Counted from the first letter of the stretch, positions 7,779 to 17,804 are shown. The stretch: 64,000 nucleotides of DNA from Streptomyces poonensis (GCF_014650915.1 NZ_BMVW01000015.1:124001-188000); one strand, 5' to 3'. Translations and numbers: made by a program. Notes: generated by a model not told the origin, from the letters alone.

Positions 7779-9235
7779 GCGGGGTCCCGGAGAGCGCCGC
7801 CCCGGCGAGCGCGGCTCCGGCGAACGGCGCCCCGGCGAACGGCGCCCCGGTGACCGGCGCCGCGGTGACCGGCCTCCGCCTGACCTGGGTGCAGCCGGAG
7901 GACCTCCTCGGCCACGAGCTGCGGCAGGCGGTCCAGGACGGCCGCGAACCGTCGGCGATCGCCCGGCGCTGGACCGCGGCGGGCGGCCCGGCGGCCCCCG
8001 AGCGCGCGGGCGCCTCATCCCAGCCCGTGTCGCCGTATCTGCGGCTGCTCGCCGAGGACCTGCTGGACGAACTGGCCGACCTGCCGAGCCGGCTGAGCGA
8101 CCGGGAACCGACGGACCTGGCCGCGATCAGGAGCTTGTGCCCGCACTGGCCGGCCCGCCCCGCGCCGCCCTCACCGGCCCCGCTCCCCGAGGCCCTGGAG
8201 GCCGCCTGGCTCGGCCGCGCCGCCGGCTGCCTGCTCGGCAAGCCCGTCGAGAAGCTTCCCCTGGAGGGCATCCGCCGGCTCGCCCGGGCCACCGGCAACT
8301 GGCCCCTGAACAGCTGGTTCACCGCCCGCGGCGTCCCGTCCGACCTGGCGGCGGCATACCCCTGGAACCGCCGTTCGGCCGCCCGCTCCCTCGCCGAGAA
8401 CATCGACGGCATGCCGGAGGACGACGACCTCAACTACCCCCTCCTCAACCTCCTGCTGCTGCGGCGCCACGGCCCCGGCTTCACCACCGGCGACGTGGCC
8501 CGCGTCTGGCTCGACGAACTGCCCGCGGGCCGCACCTTCACCGCCGAGCGCGTCGCCTACCGCAACCTCCTCTCCGGCATCGAGCCCCCGCGCACGGCCC
8601 GCCACCGCAACCCGTTCCGCGAGTGGATCGGCGCCCTGATCCGCGCCGACGTGCACGGCTGGACCAACCCGGGCGCCCCCGCGGCCGCGGCGGAACAGGC
8701 CCACCGGGACGCCACCCTCACCCACACGGCGAACGGCGTCTACGCGGCGATGTTCACGGCCGCCGTCGTCGCCGAGGCCGCCACCGGCGCCCACGACGTC
8801 CACCACTGCCTGCGCACCGGACTGGCGGTCGTCCCGGTCGGCTCCCGGCTGGCCCGCGCGGTCCGCCACGCCGTCGAACTGGCCGGGCAGCACGAGGACT
8901 TCGACACGGTCGTCGACGCCCTGCACACCGCCCACGCCGGCCACCACTGGGTGCACGCCGTCCCCAACACCGCCCTGATCGCCGCCGCCCTCACCCACGC
9001 CGACGGCGACTTCACCGGCTCCGTCTGCCGTGCCGTGTCCGGCGGCTGGGACACCGACTCGAACGGCGCGACGGCGGGCAGCGTCGCGGGCCTGCTCGCC
9101 GGCTCCCCCGCCGCCCTGCCCGAACGCTGGACCCTGCCCCTCAAGAACCGGCTCGCCACCTCCGTCGCCGACTTCGACGGCATCGGCTTCGACGCCCTCG
9201 CCCAGCTCACCCTCCGGGAGGTCCGCCACCCATGA
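7775..9235 (+). CDS. ADP-ribosylglycohydrolase family protein, paralogue 4 with N-terminal extension
   Basis: 486 aa. Residues 1-30 are a low-complexity stretch with repeated ANGAP units. Residues 31-125 contain an extra helical segment starting LRLTWVQPEDLLGHEL. The ARH fold follows from about 140 (LGRAAGCLLGKPVEK). Metal motifs are E215-D216-D217-D218 (Thr replaced by Glu, both Asp kept) and D426-T-D428-S in GGWDTDSNGATAG, so activity is plausible. The GTG start overlaps the stop of paralogue 3 by 4 nt, and its stop overlaps the next ATG. Divergence from paralogues 1-3 suggests a different substrate. Confidence 0.83.
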   Translation: MSGVPESAAPASAAPANGAPANGAPVTGAAVTGLRLTWVQPEDLLGHELRQAVQDGREPSAIARRWTAAGGPAAPERAGASSQPVSPYLRLLAEDLLDELADLPSRLSDREPTDLAAIRSLCPHWPARPAPPSPAPLPEALEAAWLGRAAGCLLGKPVEKLPLEGIRRLARATGNWPLNSWFTARGVPSDLAAAYPWNRRSAARSLAENIDGMPEDDDLNYPLLNLLLLRRHGPGFTTGDVARVWLDELPAGRTFTAERVAYRNLLSGIEPPRTARHRNPFREWIGALIRADVHGWTNPGAPAAAAEQAHRDATLTHTANGVYAAMFTAAVVAEAATGAHDVHHCLRTGLAVVPVGSRLARAVRHAVELAGQHEDFDTVVDALHTAHAGHHWVHAVPNTALIAAALTHADGDFTGSVCRAVSGGWDTDSNGATAGSVAGLLAGSPAALPERWTLPLKNRLATSVADFDGIGFDALAQLTLREVRHP

Positions 9236-10458
9236 CGAACCCCGTGCCCGCGCAAGCCCCTGGTCAGAGCGCCCCCGCCCCGCTCACCGGCCTCCGCGTC
9301 CTCGACCTCGCGACCCTCTTCGCCGGCCCCCTCGCCGCCACCCTGCTCGGCGACTTCGGCGCGGAGGTCGTCAAGATCGAGCACCCCCGCACACCCGACC
9401 CGTCCCGCGGGCACGGCCCGTCGAAGGACGGCGTCGGCCTGTGGTGGAAGCTCCTCGGCCGCAACAAGCGCACGATGACCCTGGACCTGTCCGCGCCGGG
9501 CGGCCGTACGACCCTGCTGCGGCTCGCGGAGACGGCCGACGTGGTCGTCGAGAACTTCCGCCCCGGCACCCTGGAGAAGTGGGGCCTGGGCTGGCCCGAG
9601 CTGTCCGCCGCCAACCCCCGCCTGGTCCTCGCCCGCGTCACCGGCTTCGGCCAGACCGGCCCGCACGCGCACCGCCCCGGCTTCGGCACCCTCGCCGAGG
9701 CCCTGAGCGGCTTCGCCGCGATCATCGGCGAGCCGGACGCCCCGCCGGTCCTCCCGCCCTTCGGCCTGGCCGACTCGATCGCGGGCCTGGCCACGGCGTA
9801 CGCGGTGATGACGGCCCTCACCGCCCGGGACCGCACCGGCGAGGGCCAGGTCATCGACATGGCGCTGATCGAGCCGATCCTCACCGTGCTGGGCCCGCAG
9901 CCCCTCTGGTACGACCAGCTGGGCCACGTCCAGCCCCGTACCGGCAACCGCTCCGCGAACAACGCGCCCCGCAACACCTACCGCACGGCGGACGGTTCCT
10001 GGGTCGCGGTCTCGACCTCCGCGCAGTCCGTGGCGGAGCGGGTGATGCGGCTGGTGGGCCGGCCCGAGCTGATCGACGAGCCCTGGTTCGCGACGGGCAC
10101 CGGCCGGGCCCGCAACGCGGACGTCCTCGACGAGGCGGTGGGCGCGTGGATCGCCCGCCGCACCCGCCAGGAGGTCGTCGACGCGTTCGAGAAGGCGGAG
10201 GCGGCGGTCGCACCCGTCCAGGACGTACGGGACGTGATGGAGGACCCGCAGTACCGGGCCCTCGACACGATCACCACCGTCGACGACCCCGAACTCGGCC
10301 CCCTGCGCATGCAGAACGTCCTCTTCCGGCTGTCCGCCACGCCCGGCTGCATCCGCTGGGCGGGCCGGCCGCACGGCGCGGACACGGAGGCGGTGCTGAC
10401 CGAGCTCGGCCTGACGGAGGCGGAGGTCGCGGCCCTGCGCGCGGAGGGCGCCCTGTGA
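9232..10458 (+). CDS. Class III CoA-transferase (CaiB/BaiF family)
   Basis: 408 aa, the usual length for family III CoA-transferases, which move CoA between a donor acyl-CoA and a carboxylate through an aspartyl-CoA thioester. Family motifs are RVLDLATLFAGPLAATLLGDFGAEVVKIE near 21-48 (given as landmarks: LDL, AGP, GDFGAEV), DVVVENFRPG near 105, and GQVIDMAL with the probable catalytic Asp209. ATGA overlap with paralogue 4 and GTGA overlap with the lyase downstream show it is an integral member of the ADP-ribosylglycohydrolase operon. Its acyl substrate cannot be inferred. Confidence 0.9.
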   Translation: MTNPVPAQAPGQSAPAPLTGLRVLDLATLFAGPLAATLLGDFGAEVVKIEHPRTPDPSRGHGPSKDGVGLWWKLLGRNKRTMTLDLSAPGGRTTLLRLAETADVVVENFRPGTLEKWGLGWPELSAANPRLVLARVTGFGQTGPHAHRPGFGTLAEALSGFAAIIGEPDAPPVLPPFGLADSIAGLATAYAVMTALTARDRTGEGQVIDMALIEPILTVLGPQPLWYDQLGHVQPRTGNRSANNAPRNTYRTADGSWVAVSTSAQSVAERVMRLVGRPELIDEPWFATGTGRARNADVLDEAVGAWIARRTRQEVVDAFEKAEAAVAPVQDVRDVMEDPQYRALDTITTVDDPELGPLRMQNVLFRLSATPGCIRWAGRPHGADTEAVLTELGLTEAEVAALRAEGAL

Positions 10459-11315
10459 CCGCGACCGCGAAGTCCCCGCACTTCCTCCCGCTGACCTGGC
10501 TGTACGTCCCCGGGGACCGGCCGGAGGTGGTGGCCAAGGCCCTGGTGTCCGGCGCGGACGTGGTCCTCGTCGACCTGGAGGACGCCGTGGCCCCGCACCG
10601 CAAGGAGTACGCGCGCGCGGCCACGGCGGAACTCCTCACCGACCCGCGCCCGTCCCCCTCGCTGGTCCACGTCCGCGTGAACGCCCCGCGCAGCCCCCTC
10701 GGCGACGCGGACCTCGCCGCCCTGACCCTCCTGCCCGGCCTTTCCGGCCTGCGCCTGCCCAAGGTGACGTCTCCCGCGGATGTCGTACGCGTCGCGGAGC
10801 GGTCCGCCCCGCCCGAGGGAGGGGCACCGCCCCTGTACGCCCTGCTGGAGACGGCCCTGGGCATCGAGCGCGCCTACGCGGTCGCCACCTCACACCCGGC
10901 GCTCCGCGGTATCGCGCTCGGCGAGGCGGACCTCCGCGCGGAGCTGGGCGTACGGGCCGACGCCGCCCTGGACTGGCCCCGTTCCCGGGTGGTCCTGGCC
11001 GCCCGCGCCGCGTCCCTGCCGCCGCCGGTGCAGTCGGTCCACCCCGATGTCAGGGACCTGGAGGGCCTCGCCCGCTCCTGCGCCCACGGCCGTGCCCTGG
11101 GCTTCCTGGGCCGCGCCGCCGTCCACCCCCGTCAGCTCCCGGTCATCGAGCGGGCGTACCTGCCGACCCCGCAGGAGATCGACCAGGCGGAGGAGGTGGT
11201 GCGGGCCACCGCCGTCGAGCCGGGCGCCCAGGCCCTGCCGGACGGCCGCTTCGTCGACACGGCGGTGGTGGCGGCGGCCCACCGCACCCTGTCGCTGGCC
11301 CGCCGCGGCAGGTGA
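10455..11315 (+). CDS. CitE-like HpcH/HpaI aldolase/citrate lyase family protein
   Basis: 286 aa, TIM-barrel CitE-like protein. The family cleaves or forms C-C bonds of acyl-CoA substrates (malyl-, citramalyl-, beta-methylmalyl-CoA) or hydrolyses malyl-CoA. Visible landmarks: SWLYVPGDRPE-like start (TWLYVPGDRPEVV), DLEDAV, LPKV, Mg2+-ligand Glu in YALLETA and Asp in GEADLRAELG, and the C-terminal SVHPD and AVHPRQLPVI. The GTG start overlaps the CoA-transferase stop. Last gene of the operon, followed by a strong hairpin. With the CoA-transferase it suggests that a carboxylate is CoA-activated and then cleaved; inference. Confidence 0.88.
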   Translation: MTATAKSPHFLPLTWLYVPGDRPEVVAKALVSGADVVLVDLEDAVAPHRKEYARAATAELLTDPRPSPSLVHVRVNAPRSPLGDADLAALTLLPGLSGLRLPKVTSPADVVRVAERSAPPEGGAPPLYALLETALGIERAYAVATSHPALRGIALGEADLRAELGVRADAALDWPRSRVVLAARAASLPPPVQSVHPDVRDLEGLARSCAHGRALGFLGRAAVHPRQLPVIERAYLPTPQEIDQAEEVVRATAVEPGAQALPDGRFVDTAVVAAAHRTLSLARRGR

Positions 11316-11346
11316 AAGGGCGCCGTGCTCGGTGCACGGCGCCCTT
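11316..11346. terminator. Bidirectional terminator between citE-like gene and lgt
   Basis: Perfect 13-bp stem: AAGGGCGCCGTGC (11316-11328) and GCACGGCGCCCTT (11334-11346) with a 5-nt loop TCGGT. It begins right after the stop of the CitE-like gene and lies about 35 bp from the lgt stop on the other strand. Confidence 0.85.
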
Positions 11347-11381
11347 GCCGACGTACGGGTCGTACCCGGTGCCCGTCGGTC

Positions 11382-12374
11382 TCAGCTCTTGTCGGCCTTG
11401 GCCGACCCGGCCTCGCTGTCTCGGGATTCCTCGGCGGGCTCCTCGGCCTCGCCGGTCCCCACGGGCTTCTCGCCGGCCTCGTCCGAGGGTTCCGCGTCCG
11501 CCTTCTTCCCCAGGTCCACCGGCTCGCCGTCCCCCTCGCCGGAGGCGCTCGCGCCCGGCTCGACGGTCTCCTCGCGGCCGGGGCGCTTGCGCGCCGACAG
11601 CACGATGTAGAGCACGGCGAGGAGGAAGACGAAGAGCGCGGTCCAGTTGTTCAGACGCAGACCGAGGATGTGGTGGGCGTCGTCGACCCGCATGTACTCG
11701 ATCCAGAAGCGGCCCGCGCAGTACGCCGCGACGTACAGCGCGAACGCCCGGCCGTGGCCCAGCCTGAAGCGACGGTCCGCCCAGATGACGAGCAGCGCGA
11801 CACCGATGCACCACAGGGACTCGTACAGGAACGTCGGGTGGTACGTGCCCGGGACCCGGCCGCCCGCGTCGGAGGTGATCTCCACGGCCCACGGCAGATC
11901 GGTGGGCCGCCCGTACAGCTCCTGGTTGAACCAGTTGCCCCACCGGCCGATCGCCTGGGCGAGGGCGATGCCGGGGGCGACGGCGTCGGCGTACGCGGGG
12001 AGCGGGATGCCGCGGCGGCGGCAGCCGATCCACGCGCCGACCGCGCCGAGCGCGATCGCACCCCAGATGCCGAGGCCGCCCTCCCACACCTTGAAGGCGT
12101 CCACCCAGTCCCGGCCCTCGCTGAAGTACAGCTCGTAGTCCGTGATCACGTGGTAGAGCCGGCCGCCGATCAGGCCGAACGGCACCGCCCAGACCGCGAT
12201 GTCGGCCACCGTGCCAGGCTGCCCGCCGCGGGCGATCCAGCGTTTGCCGCCCAGCCAGACGGCCACGAAGACGCCGATGATGATGCAGAACGCGTAGCCG
12301 CGCAGCGGAACGGGGCCCAGGTGGAGCACCCCGGTCGACGGGCTCGGAATGAAGGCAAGCTCAACAAGGTCCAT
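11382..12374 (-). CDS. lgt: Prolipoprotein diacylglyceryl transferase
   Basis: Lgt transfers diacylglycerol from phosphatidylglycerol to the lipobox Cys of prolipoproteins in the plasma membrane. 330 aa with about seven TM segments. The signature GRWGNWFNQELYG contains the essential Arg; the EGGLGIWG loop precedes it and the conserved YHPTFLYES follows. Residues from about 275 on form a charged Glu/Asp/Ser-rich cytosolic tail typical of actinobacterial Lgt. The ATG at 12374 (MDLVELAFIPSP) has no strong Shine-Dalgarno; an upstream ATG at 12410 is possible. Downstream of the DsbA-like gene, same strand. Confidence 0.95.
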   Translation of the reverse strand: MDLVELAFIPSPSTGVLHLGPVPLRGYAFCIIIGVFVAVWLGGKRWIARGGQPGTVADIAVWAVPFGLIGGRLYHVITDYELYFSEGRDWVDAFKVWEGGLGIWGAIALGAVGAWIGCRRRGIPLPAYADAVAPGIALAQAIGRWGNWFNQELYGRPTDLPWAVEITSDAGGRVPGTYHPTFLYESLWCIGVALLVIWADRRFRLGHGRAFALYVAAYCAGRFWIEYMRVDDAHHILGLRLNNWTALFVFLLAVLYIVLSARKRPGREETVEPGASASGEGDGEPVDLGKKADAEPSDEAGEKPVGTGEAEEPAEESRDSEAGSAKADKS

Positions 12375-12479
12375 GGCAGGACCGACGCTACCCTGCCGGG
12401 CGCACGCCACGGCAACCCGCTGTGCTACGGCTCCATAACGCCGTCGGTCCCCGACGCCGTCCGGCGCCGACGCACGCCG

Positions 12480-13253
12480 TCAGGTCTTGTTCGCCGTCTC
12501 CACCATCCGCTTGAGCTTCGCCGGGGTCATCGACCGGTCCGCGTAGATGTTGGTGCCGCCGAGGAGGACGGTCGGGGTGCCGGAGAAGTCACCCTTCTGG
12601 AAGGCGTTGTTCGACTTCACGACCCAGCTGTCGTGCGTGCCGTCCTCGACGCACCGGCGGAAGGTGTCGGTGTCCAGCCCGTCGACCTGGCCCGCCAGCT
12701 CGATCAGCCTGCCGTTTCCGCCGAAGGCGTCGTCCGTCTCGGCGGGCTGGTTCTTGTAGAGCACGTCGTGGTACTCCGGGAACCTGCCCGCGTCCTGGGC
12801 GCACGCGGCGGCGTTGGCGGCCTTGCGGGAGCCGTTGCCGCCCATGTTCCCGTCGATCAGGGTCACCAGGCGGTACTGGACCTTCAGCTTGCCCGCGTCC
12901 GTCAGCTCGTGGATCGTCGAGCGGTAGACGTCCTCGAAGGACTTGCACGCCGGGCAGCGGAAGTCCTCCCAGACCGTGAGGGTGGACCGGGCGCTCTCCC
13001 TGCCGACGGGGATCACCAGGCCGTCCTCGCCGTTCGCCCCCGAGGGCGCCATGGCCCGGCCCGACGCGCCGCCGTCGTCCTTGCCGGCGTTCGCCGCGAC
13101 GACGCCGACCCCCGCGGCCAGGCCCAGTACGCAGAGCGCCGAAGCACCCACGATCAGGGCCCGGCGGCGCTTGTCCGCCGCGTTCTGCCTCGCTCGCTCC
13201 GCCGCCAGCCGCTCCCGGGCGGTGCGCTTTCCCTCACGGTTCGTCTCGCTCAC
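12480..13253 (-). CDS. Membrane-anchored DsbA-like thioredoxin-fold protein
   Basis: 257 aa. A charged Arg/Ala-rich cytosolic N-terminus (1-30) precedes a single TM anchor near 31-54. An extracytoplasmic DsbA-type domain has its redox motif C100-P-A-C103 in WEDFRCPACKSFE and a cis-Pro in SGTPTVLLGG. It probably oxidises or isomerises secreted-protein thiols outside the membrane. The GTG at 13253 (VSETNREGKRT) is the best start; upstream frame lacks a ribosome site. Lies between trpA and lgt, separated from trpA by a terminator, so not part of the trp operon. A second copy of this type is at 43048. Confidence 0.88.
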   Translation of the reverse strand: MSETNREGKRTARERLAAERARQNAADKRRRALIVGASALCVLGLAAGVGVVAANAGKDDGGASGRAMAPSGANGEDGLVIPVGRESARSTLTVWEDFRCPACKSFEDVYRSTIHELTDAGKLKVQYRLVTLIDGNMGGNGSRKAANAAACAQDAGRFPEYHDVLYKNQPAETDDAFGGNGRLIELAGQVDGLDTDTFRRCVEDGTHDSWVVKSNNAFQKGDFSGTPTVLLGGTNIYADRSMTPAKLKRMVETANKT

Positions 13254-13267
13254 ATCCGGCAGAACGA

Positions 13268-13296
13268 ACCGGGGAGGCGCAGCGCGCCTCCCCGGT
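13268..13296 (-). terminator. Terminator of the trpCMBA operon
   Basis: Perfect 13-bp stem ACCGGGGAGGCGC (13268-13280) / GCGCCTCCCCGGT (13284-13296) with a 3-nt loop, between the trpA stop and the start of the DsbA-like gene. Confidence 0.8.
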
Positions 13297-13338
13297 CCGA
13301 GGTCCACCCGTTCGAGTGAGCGGGTGAGGTGATCCGCG

Positions 13339-14150
13339 TCAGACCGTCCCGCGCACACCCTGGGCGAGCTCGCCCGCCAGCGCCCGTACGGCCGCGAGGC
13401 CGGCCGCCTCGTCCGGCGCGTCCAGCATCCGCTTCACGAACGCCGAGCCGACGATCACGCCGTCGGCGAACCCGGCGACCTCGGCGGCCTGCGTGGCGTT
13501 GGAGACGCCGAGACCGACGCAGACCGGCAGGTCGGTGGTGGCGCGGGTGCGCCGGACCAGGTCCTCGGCCTGGGCGCCCACCGACTCGCGGGTGCCGGTG
13601 ACGCCCATCAGCGAGGCCGCGTACACGAAGCCGGATCCGGCCTCGGTGATCTCCGCGAGCCGGGCGTCCTTGCTGCTGGGAGCGACGACGAAGACGGTGG
13701 CGAGACCGTGCTTCTCGGCGTGCTCCCGCCACAGGGCCGACTCCTGCACGGGCAGGTCGGGGAGGATGCAGCCCGCGCCGCCCGCCTCGGCCAGCTCGGC
13801 GGTGAAGCGCTCGACGCCGTAGCGGTCGATCGGGTTCCAGTACGTCATGACGAGGACGGGCTTGCCGGTGGCCTCGTGGGCCTCGCGCACCGTCCGCATC
13901 ACGTCCGCGATGCGCACACCGCCGCGCAGGGCGATGTCGTCGGCGGTCTGGATGACCGGGCCGTCGAGGACGGGGTCGCTGTGCGGCAGGCCGACCTCGA
14001 CGACGTCGGCGCCGCCGTCGAACACGGCCTTGATGGCCTCGATGCCGCCGTCCACGGTCGGGAACCCGGCCGGGAGGTAGGCGATGAGGGCGGACCGGCC
14101 CTCGGCCTTGGCTGCGGCCAGGGTGTCGGTCAGCAGCTGGACGTTCCCGC

Positions 14151-14154
<4 letters not shown>
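13339..14154 (-). CDS. trpA: Tryptophan synthase alpha chain
   Basis: TrpA cleaves indole-3-glycerol phosphate to indole and glyceraldehyde 3-phosphate; indole is channelled to TrpB. 271 aa TIM barrel with the catalytic Glu53 in VVEVGLPHSDP and Asp64 in VLDGPVIQ. The GTG start overlaps the trpB stop by 4 nt, giving translational coupling of the 1:1 partners. Last gene of trpC-trpM-trpB-trpA. Confidence 0.98.
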
Positions 14155-15437
<1,283 letters not shown>

Positions 15438-15616
15438 GCGGTTACCTCACAGGGGCATGAGCCCCGCTCAGAAGCTCGGACAGGGATCACGGTGACCACG
15501 CACGCGCACACCGGCCGGACGACGGAAGCATCGCGGTGCCGCACAGAACCGGACGACGCCGGGCGCCGGACCGCGGCCCGGCAGGGCAGCGCGGCGGCGC
15601 GGCAGTCTTCGTCGGC

Positions 15617-15862
15617 TCAGTCCACCCGCAGGGTGATCGCGCGTGCGTGCCCGGGCCATCGCATCCCGTTCACCTGGCCCGGCTCGTCACCGATCACATA
15701 GCGCACGCGGCGTCCGTGCACGCGCCGTGCCGGCGCCCGGCAGCCGCGCGGACGGCAGCCGCGGGCGAGCCGGGCATAGGGATCGAGAGGCCGCGCACAG
15801 CCGACGGCGCCGACCGGGCGGGTACCCGGACGGCGGCGGAGGCGGGCGCGGCGGGCCGTCAT
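15617..15862 (-). CDS. trpM: Small tryptophan-operon protein TrpM-like
   Basis: An 81-aa very basic small protein between trpC and trpB. This position is held in S. coelicolor by trpM (about 63 aa), reported as a modulator of tryptophan biosynthesis. The C-terminal part (RRVRYVIGDEPGQVNGMRWPGHA) is lower in Arg and looks folded; the N-terminal 30 residues are Arg-rich and may not be translated. The ATG at 15862, nine bases after the trpC stop, has no clear Shine-Dalgarno, so translation probably depends on coupling to trpC. The start is the weakest part; I saw no in-frame GTG or ATG nearer the conserved part. No enzymatic motif recognised. Confidence 0.7.
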   Translation of the reverse strand: MTARRARLRRRPGTRPVGAVGCARPLDPYARLARGCRPRGCRAPARRVHGRRVRYVIGDEPGQVNGMRWPGHARAITLRVD

Positions 15863-15870
15863 GCGAGAGG

Positions 15871-16680
15871 TCAGTCCCTTCCCTGCCGCAGCGCGGGGTG
15901 CTCCCCCGCGGCGACCAGGTCGGACACGGCCGTCTTCGGGTCGCGGCCGGTCACCAGGGACTCGCCCACGAGGACGGCGTCGGCGCCCGCGTTGGCGTAC
16001 GCGATGAGGTCGTGCGGGCCGCGGACGCCGGACTCGGCGACCTTCACGATGCCCGCGGGGATCTCGGGGGCGACCCGCTCGAACGTGCCGCGGTCGACCT
16101 CCAGGGTCTTCAGGTTGCGCGCGTTGATGCCGATGACCTTGGCGCCCGCGGCCACCGCCCGCTCGGCCTCGTCCTCGTCGTGCGCCTCGACGAGCGGGGT
16201 GAGCCCGATGGACTCGGCGCGCTCGATCAGCGACTCCAGCGCCGGCTGCTCCAGGGCCGCGACGATCAGCAGCGCGAGGTCGGCGCCGTACGCGCGGGCC
16301 TCCCACAGCTGGTACGAGGTGACGATGAAGTCCTTGCGCAGGACGGGGATGTCGACCCGGGCGCGGACCGCCTCCAGGTCGGCGAGCGAGCCGCCGAAGC
16401 GGCGCTGCTCGGTGAGGACGGAGATGACGGAGGCGCCGCCGGCCTCGTAGTCGGCCGCCAGTCCGGCCGGGTCGGCGATCGCGGCCAGCGCGCCCTTGGA
16501 CGGGCTGGAGCGCTTGACCTCGCAGATGACCTTGACGCCGTCGCCGCGGAGCGCGGCGACCCCGTCCTTGGCCGCCGGAGCCTGCGCCGCGCGCTCCTTG
16601 AGCTCGTCGAGGCTGACGCGCGCCTGCCGCTCCGCGAGGTCGGCACGGACTCCGTCGATGATCTCGTCGAGCACACTCAC
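15871..16680 (-). CDS. trpC: Indole-3-glycerol phosphate synthase
   Basis: TrpC closes the indole ring from CdRP. 269 aa TIM barrel with E54-V-K56-R-S-S-P-S-K-G (substrate-binding/catalytic signature), LRKDF and INARNLKTLEVD. The GTG at 16680 has AGGAAGGGGG about nine bases upstream. First gene of trpC-trpM-trpB-trpA. The 187-bp leader upstream shows no run of Trp codons, so no classical attenuator is evident. Confidence 0.97.
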   Translation of the reverse strand: MSVLDEIIDGVRADLAERQARVSLDELKERAAQAPAAKDGVAALRGDGVKVICEVKRSSPSKGALAAIADPAGLAADYEAGGASVISVLTEQRRFGGSLADLEAVRARVDIPVLRKDFIVTSYQLWEARAYGADLALLIVAALEQPALESLIERAESIGLTPLVEAHDEDEAERAVAAGAKVIGINARNLKTLEVDRGTFERVAPEIPAGIVKVAESGVRGPHDLIAYANAGADAVLVGESLVTGRDPKTAVSDLVAAGEHPALRQGRD

Positions 16681-16867
16681 GCGAGCGGCCCCCTTCCTGA
16701 CGGTGGACGTTGCAGCGGTTCGAGAGGCCGCCGGGGCGGGCGGACCCTCTCCCGCGGGCCGGCGTCTGTGAAGCGGGCCAACGGGTCACTGCGATGGTAT
16801 CCGGAGGAAGGCGTAGGCCTCGCATCCGGTTGACGCCAGTCCCACTACCTGGACGTTCACCATTTGA

Positions 16868-17314
16868 TCAAGGATGGAGCCAGCCACCGAACGGCAGGTT
16901 CCGGACAACGGTGAAGACCAGCACGAACGCGCCCAGCGACCACAGTGCGACAGGTGCGAGGACCAGGCGCAGCGGCCGGCCGCGGACCGCGTGGACCACC
17001 CACACGGTCCACACCGCCGCGAACCCCAGGAAAGCGCCCACGGCCAGCGCGTTGGCCGTGAGGGCGGTCGCCAGGTCCCCGTGCGCGAACGCGTGGGCGG
17101 CGCGCAGTCCGCCGCAGCCCGGGCAGTACAGGCCGGTGAGGTGCAGCAGCGGGCAGACCGGGTAGTGGCCGGGCTCGTTGGGGTCCACGGCGGCGACGTA
17201 GGCGAAGGCGCCGGTCACGGCCGCGAGCACGCCCGCGGGGACGGCGAGCCGCCGCGGCAGGGCACCGGCCCGGCCCGGCGCCACCTCACGGCTGTCGGTG
17301 TTCACATCACGCAT
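16868..17314 (-). CDS. DUF2752 membrane protein
   Basis: 148 aa with about three TM segments and the DUF2752 signature CPLLHLTGLYCPGCGGLRAAHA (positions about 54-75; key residues C54, C64, C67, GG, R71, H74). Function unknown; the conserved Cys cluster suggests a metal or redox role but this is not established. It sits upstream of trpC on the same strand. ATG at 17314; a GTG at 17305 is an alternative. Confidence 0.85.
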   Translation of the reverse strand: MRDVNTDSREVAPGRAGALPRRLAVPAGVLAAVTGAFAYVAAVDPNEPGHYPVCPLLHLTGLYCPGCGGLRAAHAFAHGDLATALTANALAVGAFLGFAAVWTVWVVHAVRGRPLRLVLAPVALWSLGAFVLVFTVVRNLPFGGWLHP

Positions 17315-17384
17315 TGTGCCCGGAGCGGGCCTCACACGCGCGTGTGAGAGATGATCCCGTGGTCCCGTGACCCCGCCGCACGCG

Positions 17385-17430
17385 CGCGAGGGGCGGCCCC
17401 GGCACCGAAGCCGGGGAGCCGCCCCTCGCG
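17385..17430 (-). terminator. Hairpin terminator downstream of the HGxxPAAW gene
   Basis: Long GC stem: CGCGAGGGGCGGCCCCGGC (17385-17403) pairs with 17410-17430 (GCCGGGG, one bulged base, CCGCCCCTCGCG) around a 6-nt loop. It lies 15 bp beyond the stop of the small membrane gene on the minus strand. Confidence 0.75.
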
Positions 17431-17445
17431 GACGTCGTACGGACG

Positions 17446-17679
17446 TCAGCTCTTGGCGCCCGCGACCTGGTGCACCGGGTGGGCGTCCTTCGACTGGCCG
17501 AGGCCCATCATGCGCATGACGCCGCCGACGACGCCGCCGAGGAGGACGACGACCATGCTGGCCCAGAAGCCCACCGGGTGGGCCGCCACCATGAAGGCGC
17601 CGGCAGCGCAGAAACCGATGAAGGCGATGATGACACCGGTCCAGGCGGCCGGGGTGTGACCGTGGCTGCTGCCCGCCAT
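17446..17679 (-). CDS. Small HGxxPAAW-motif membrane protein
   Basis: 77 aa. The N-terminal HGHTPAAW is the defining motif of a small actinobacterial membrane protein family of unknown function. Two TM segments (about 12-34 and 36-57) and a short polar tail. The ATG at 17679 has a strong GAGGAGCAAGTC ribosome site. It lies between trp-associated genes on the same strand and is followed by a strong hairpin. Confidence 0.88.
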   Translation of the reverse strand: MAGSSHGHTPAAWTGVIIAFIGFCAAGAFMVAAHPVGFWASMVVVLLGGVVGGVMRMMGLGQSKDAHPVHQVAGAKS

Positions 17680-17804
17680 GACTTGCTCCTCGTTGATGTG
17701 TGGTGCGATGCGTGGGTGAGCCGTACGCTCGCTGTCCATTGTCCCGTACGCGCGCGCGGGGGGCTCGACGGGGGTCGCCTCCCGTGGCCGGGGCACCTGG
17801 GGCG

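Noticed and set aside
16681..16867. Possible trp attenuator upstream of trpC
   Set aside because: No short frame with consecutive Trp codons and no convincing pair of competing hairpins.
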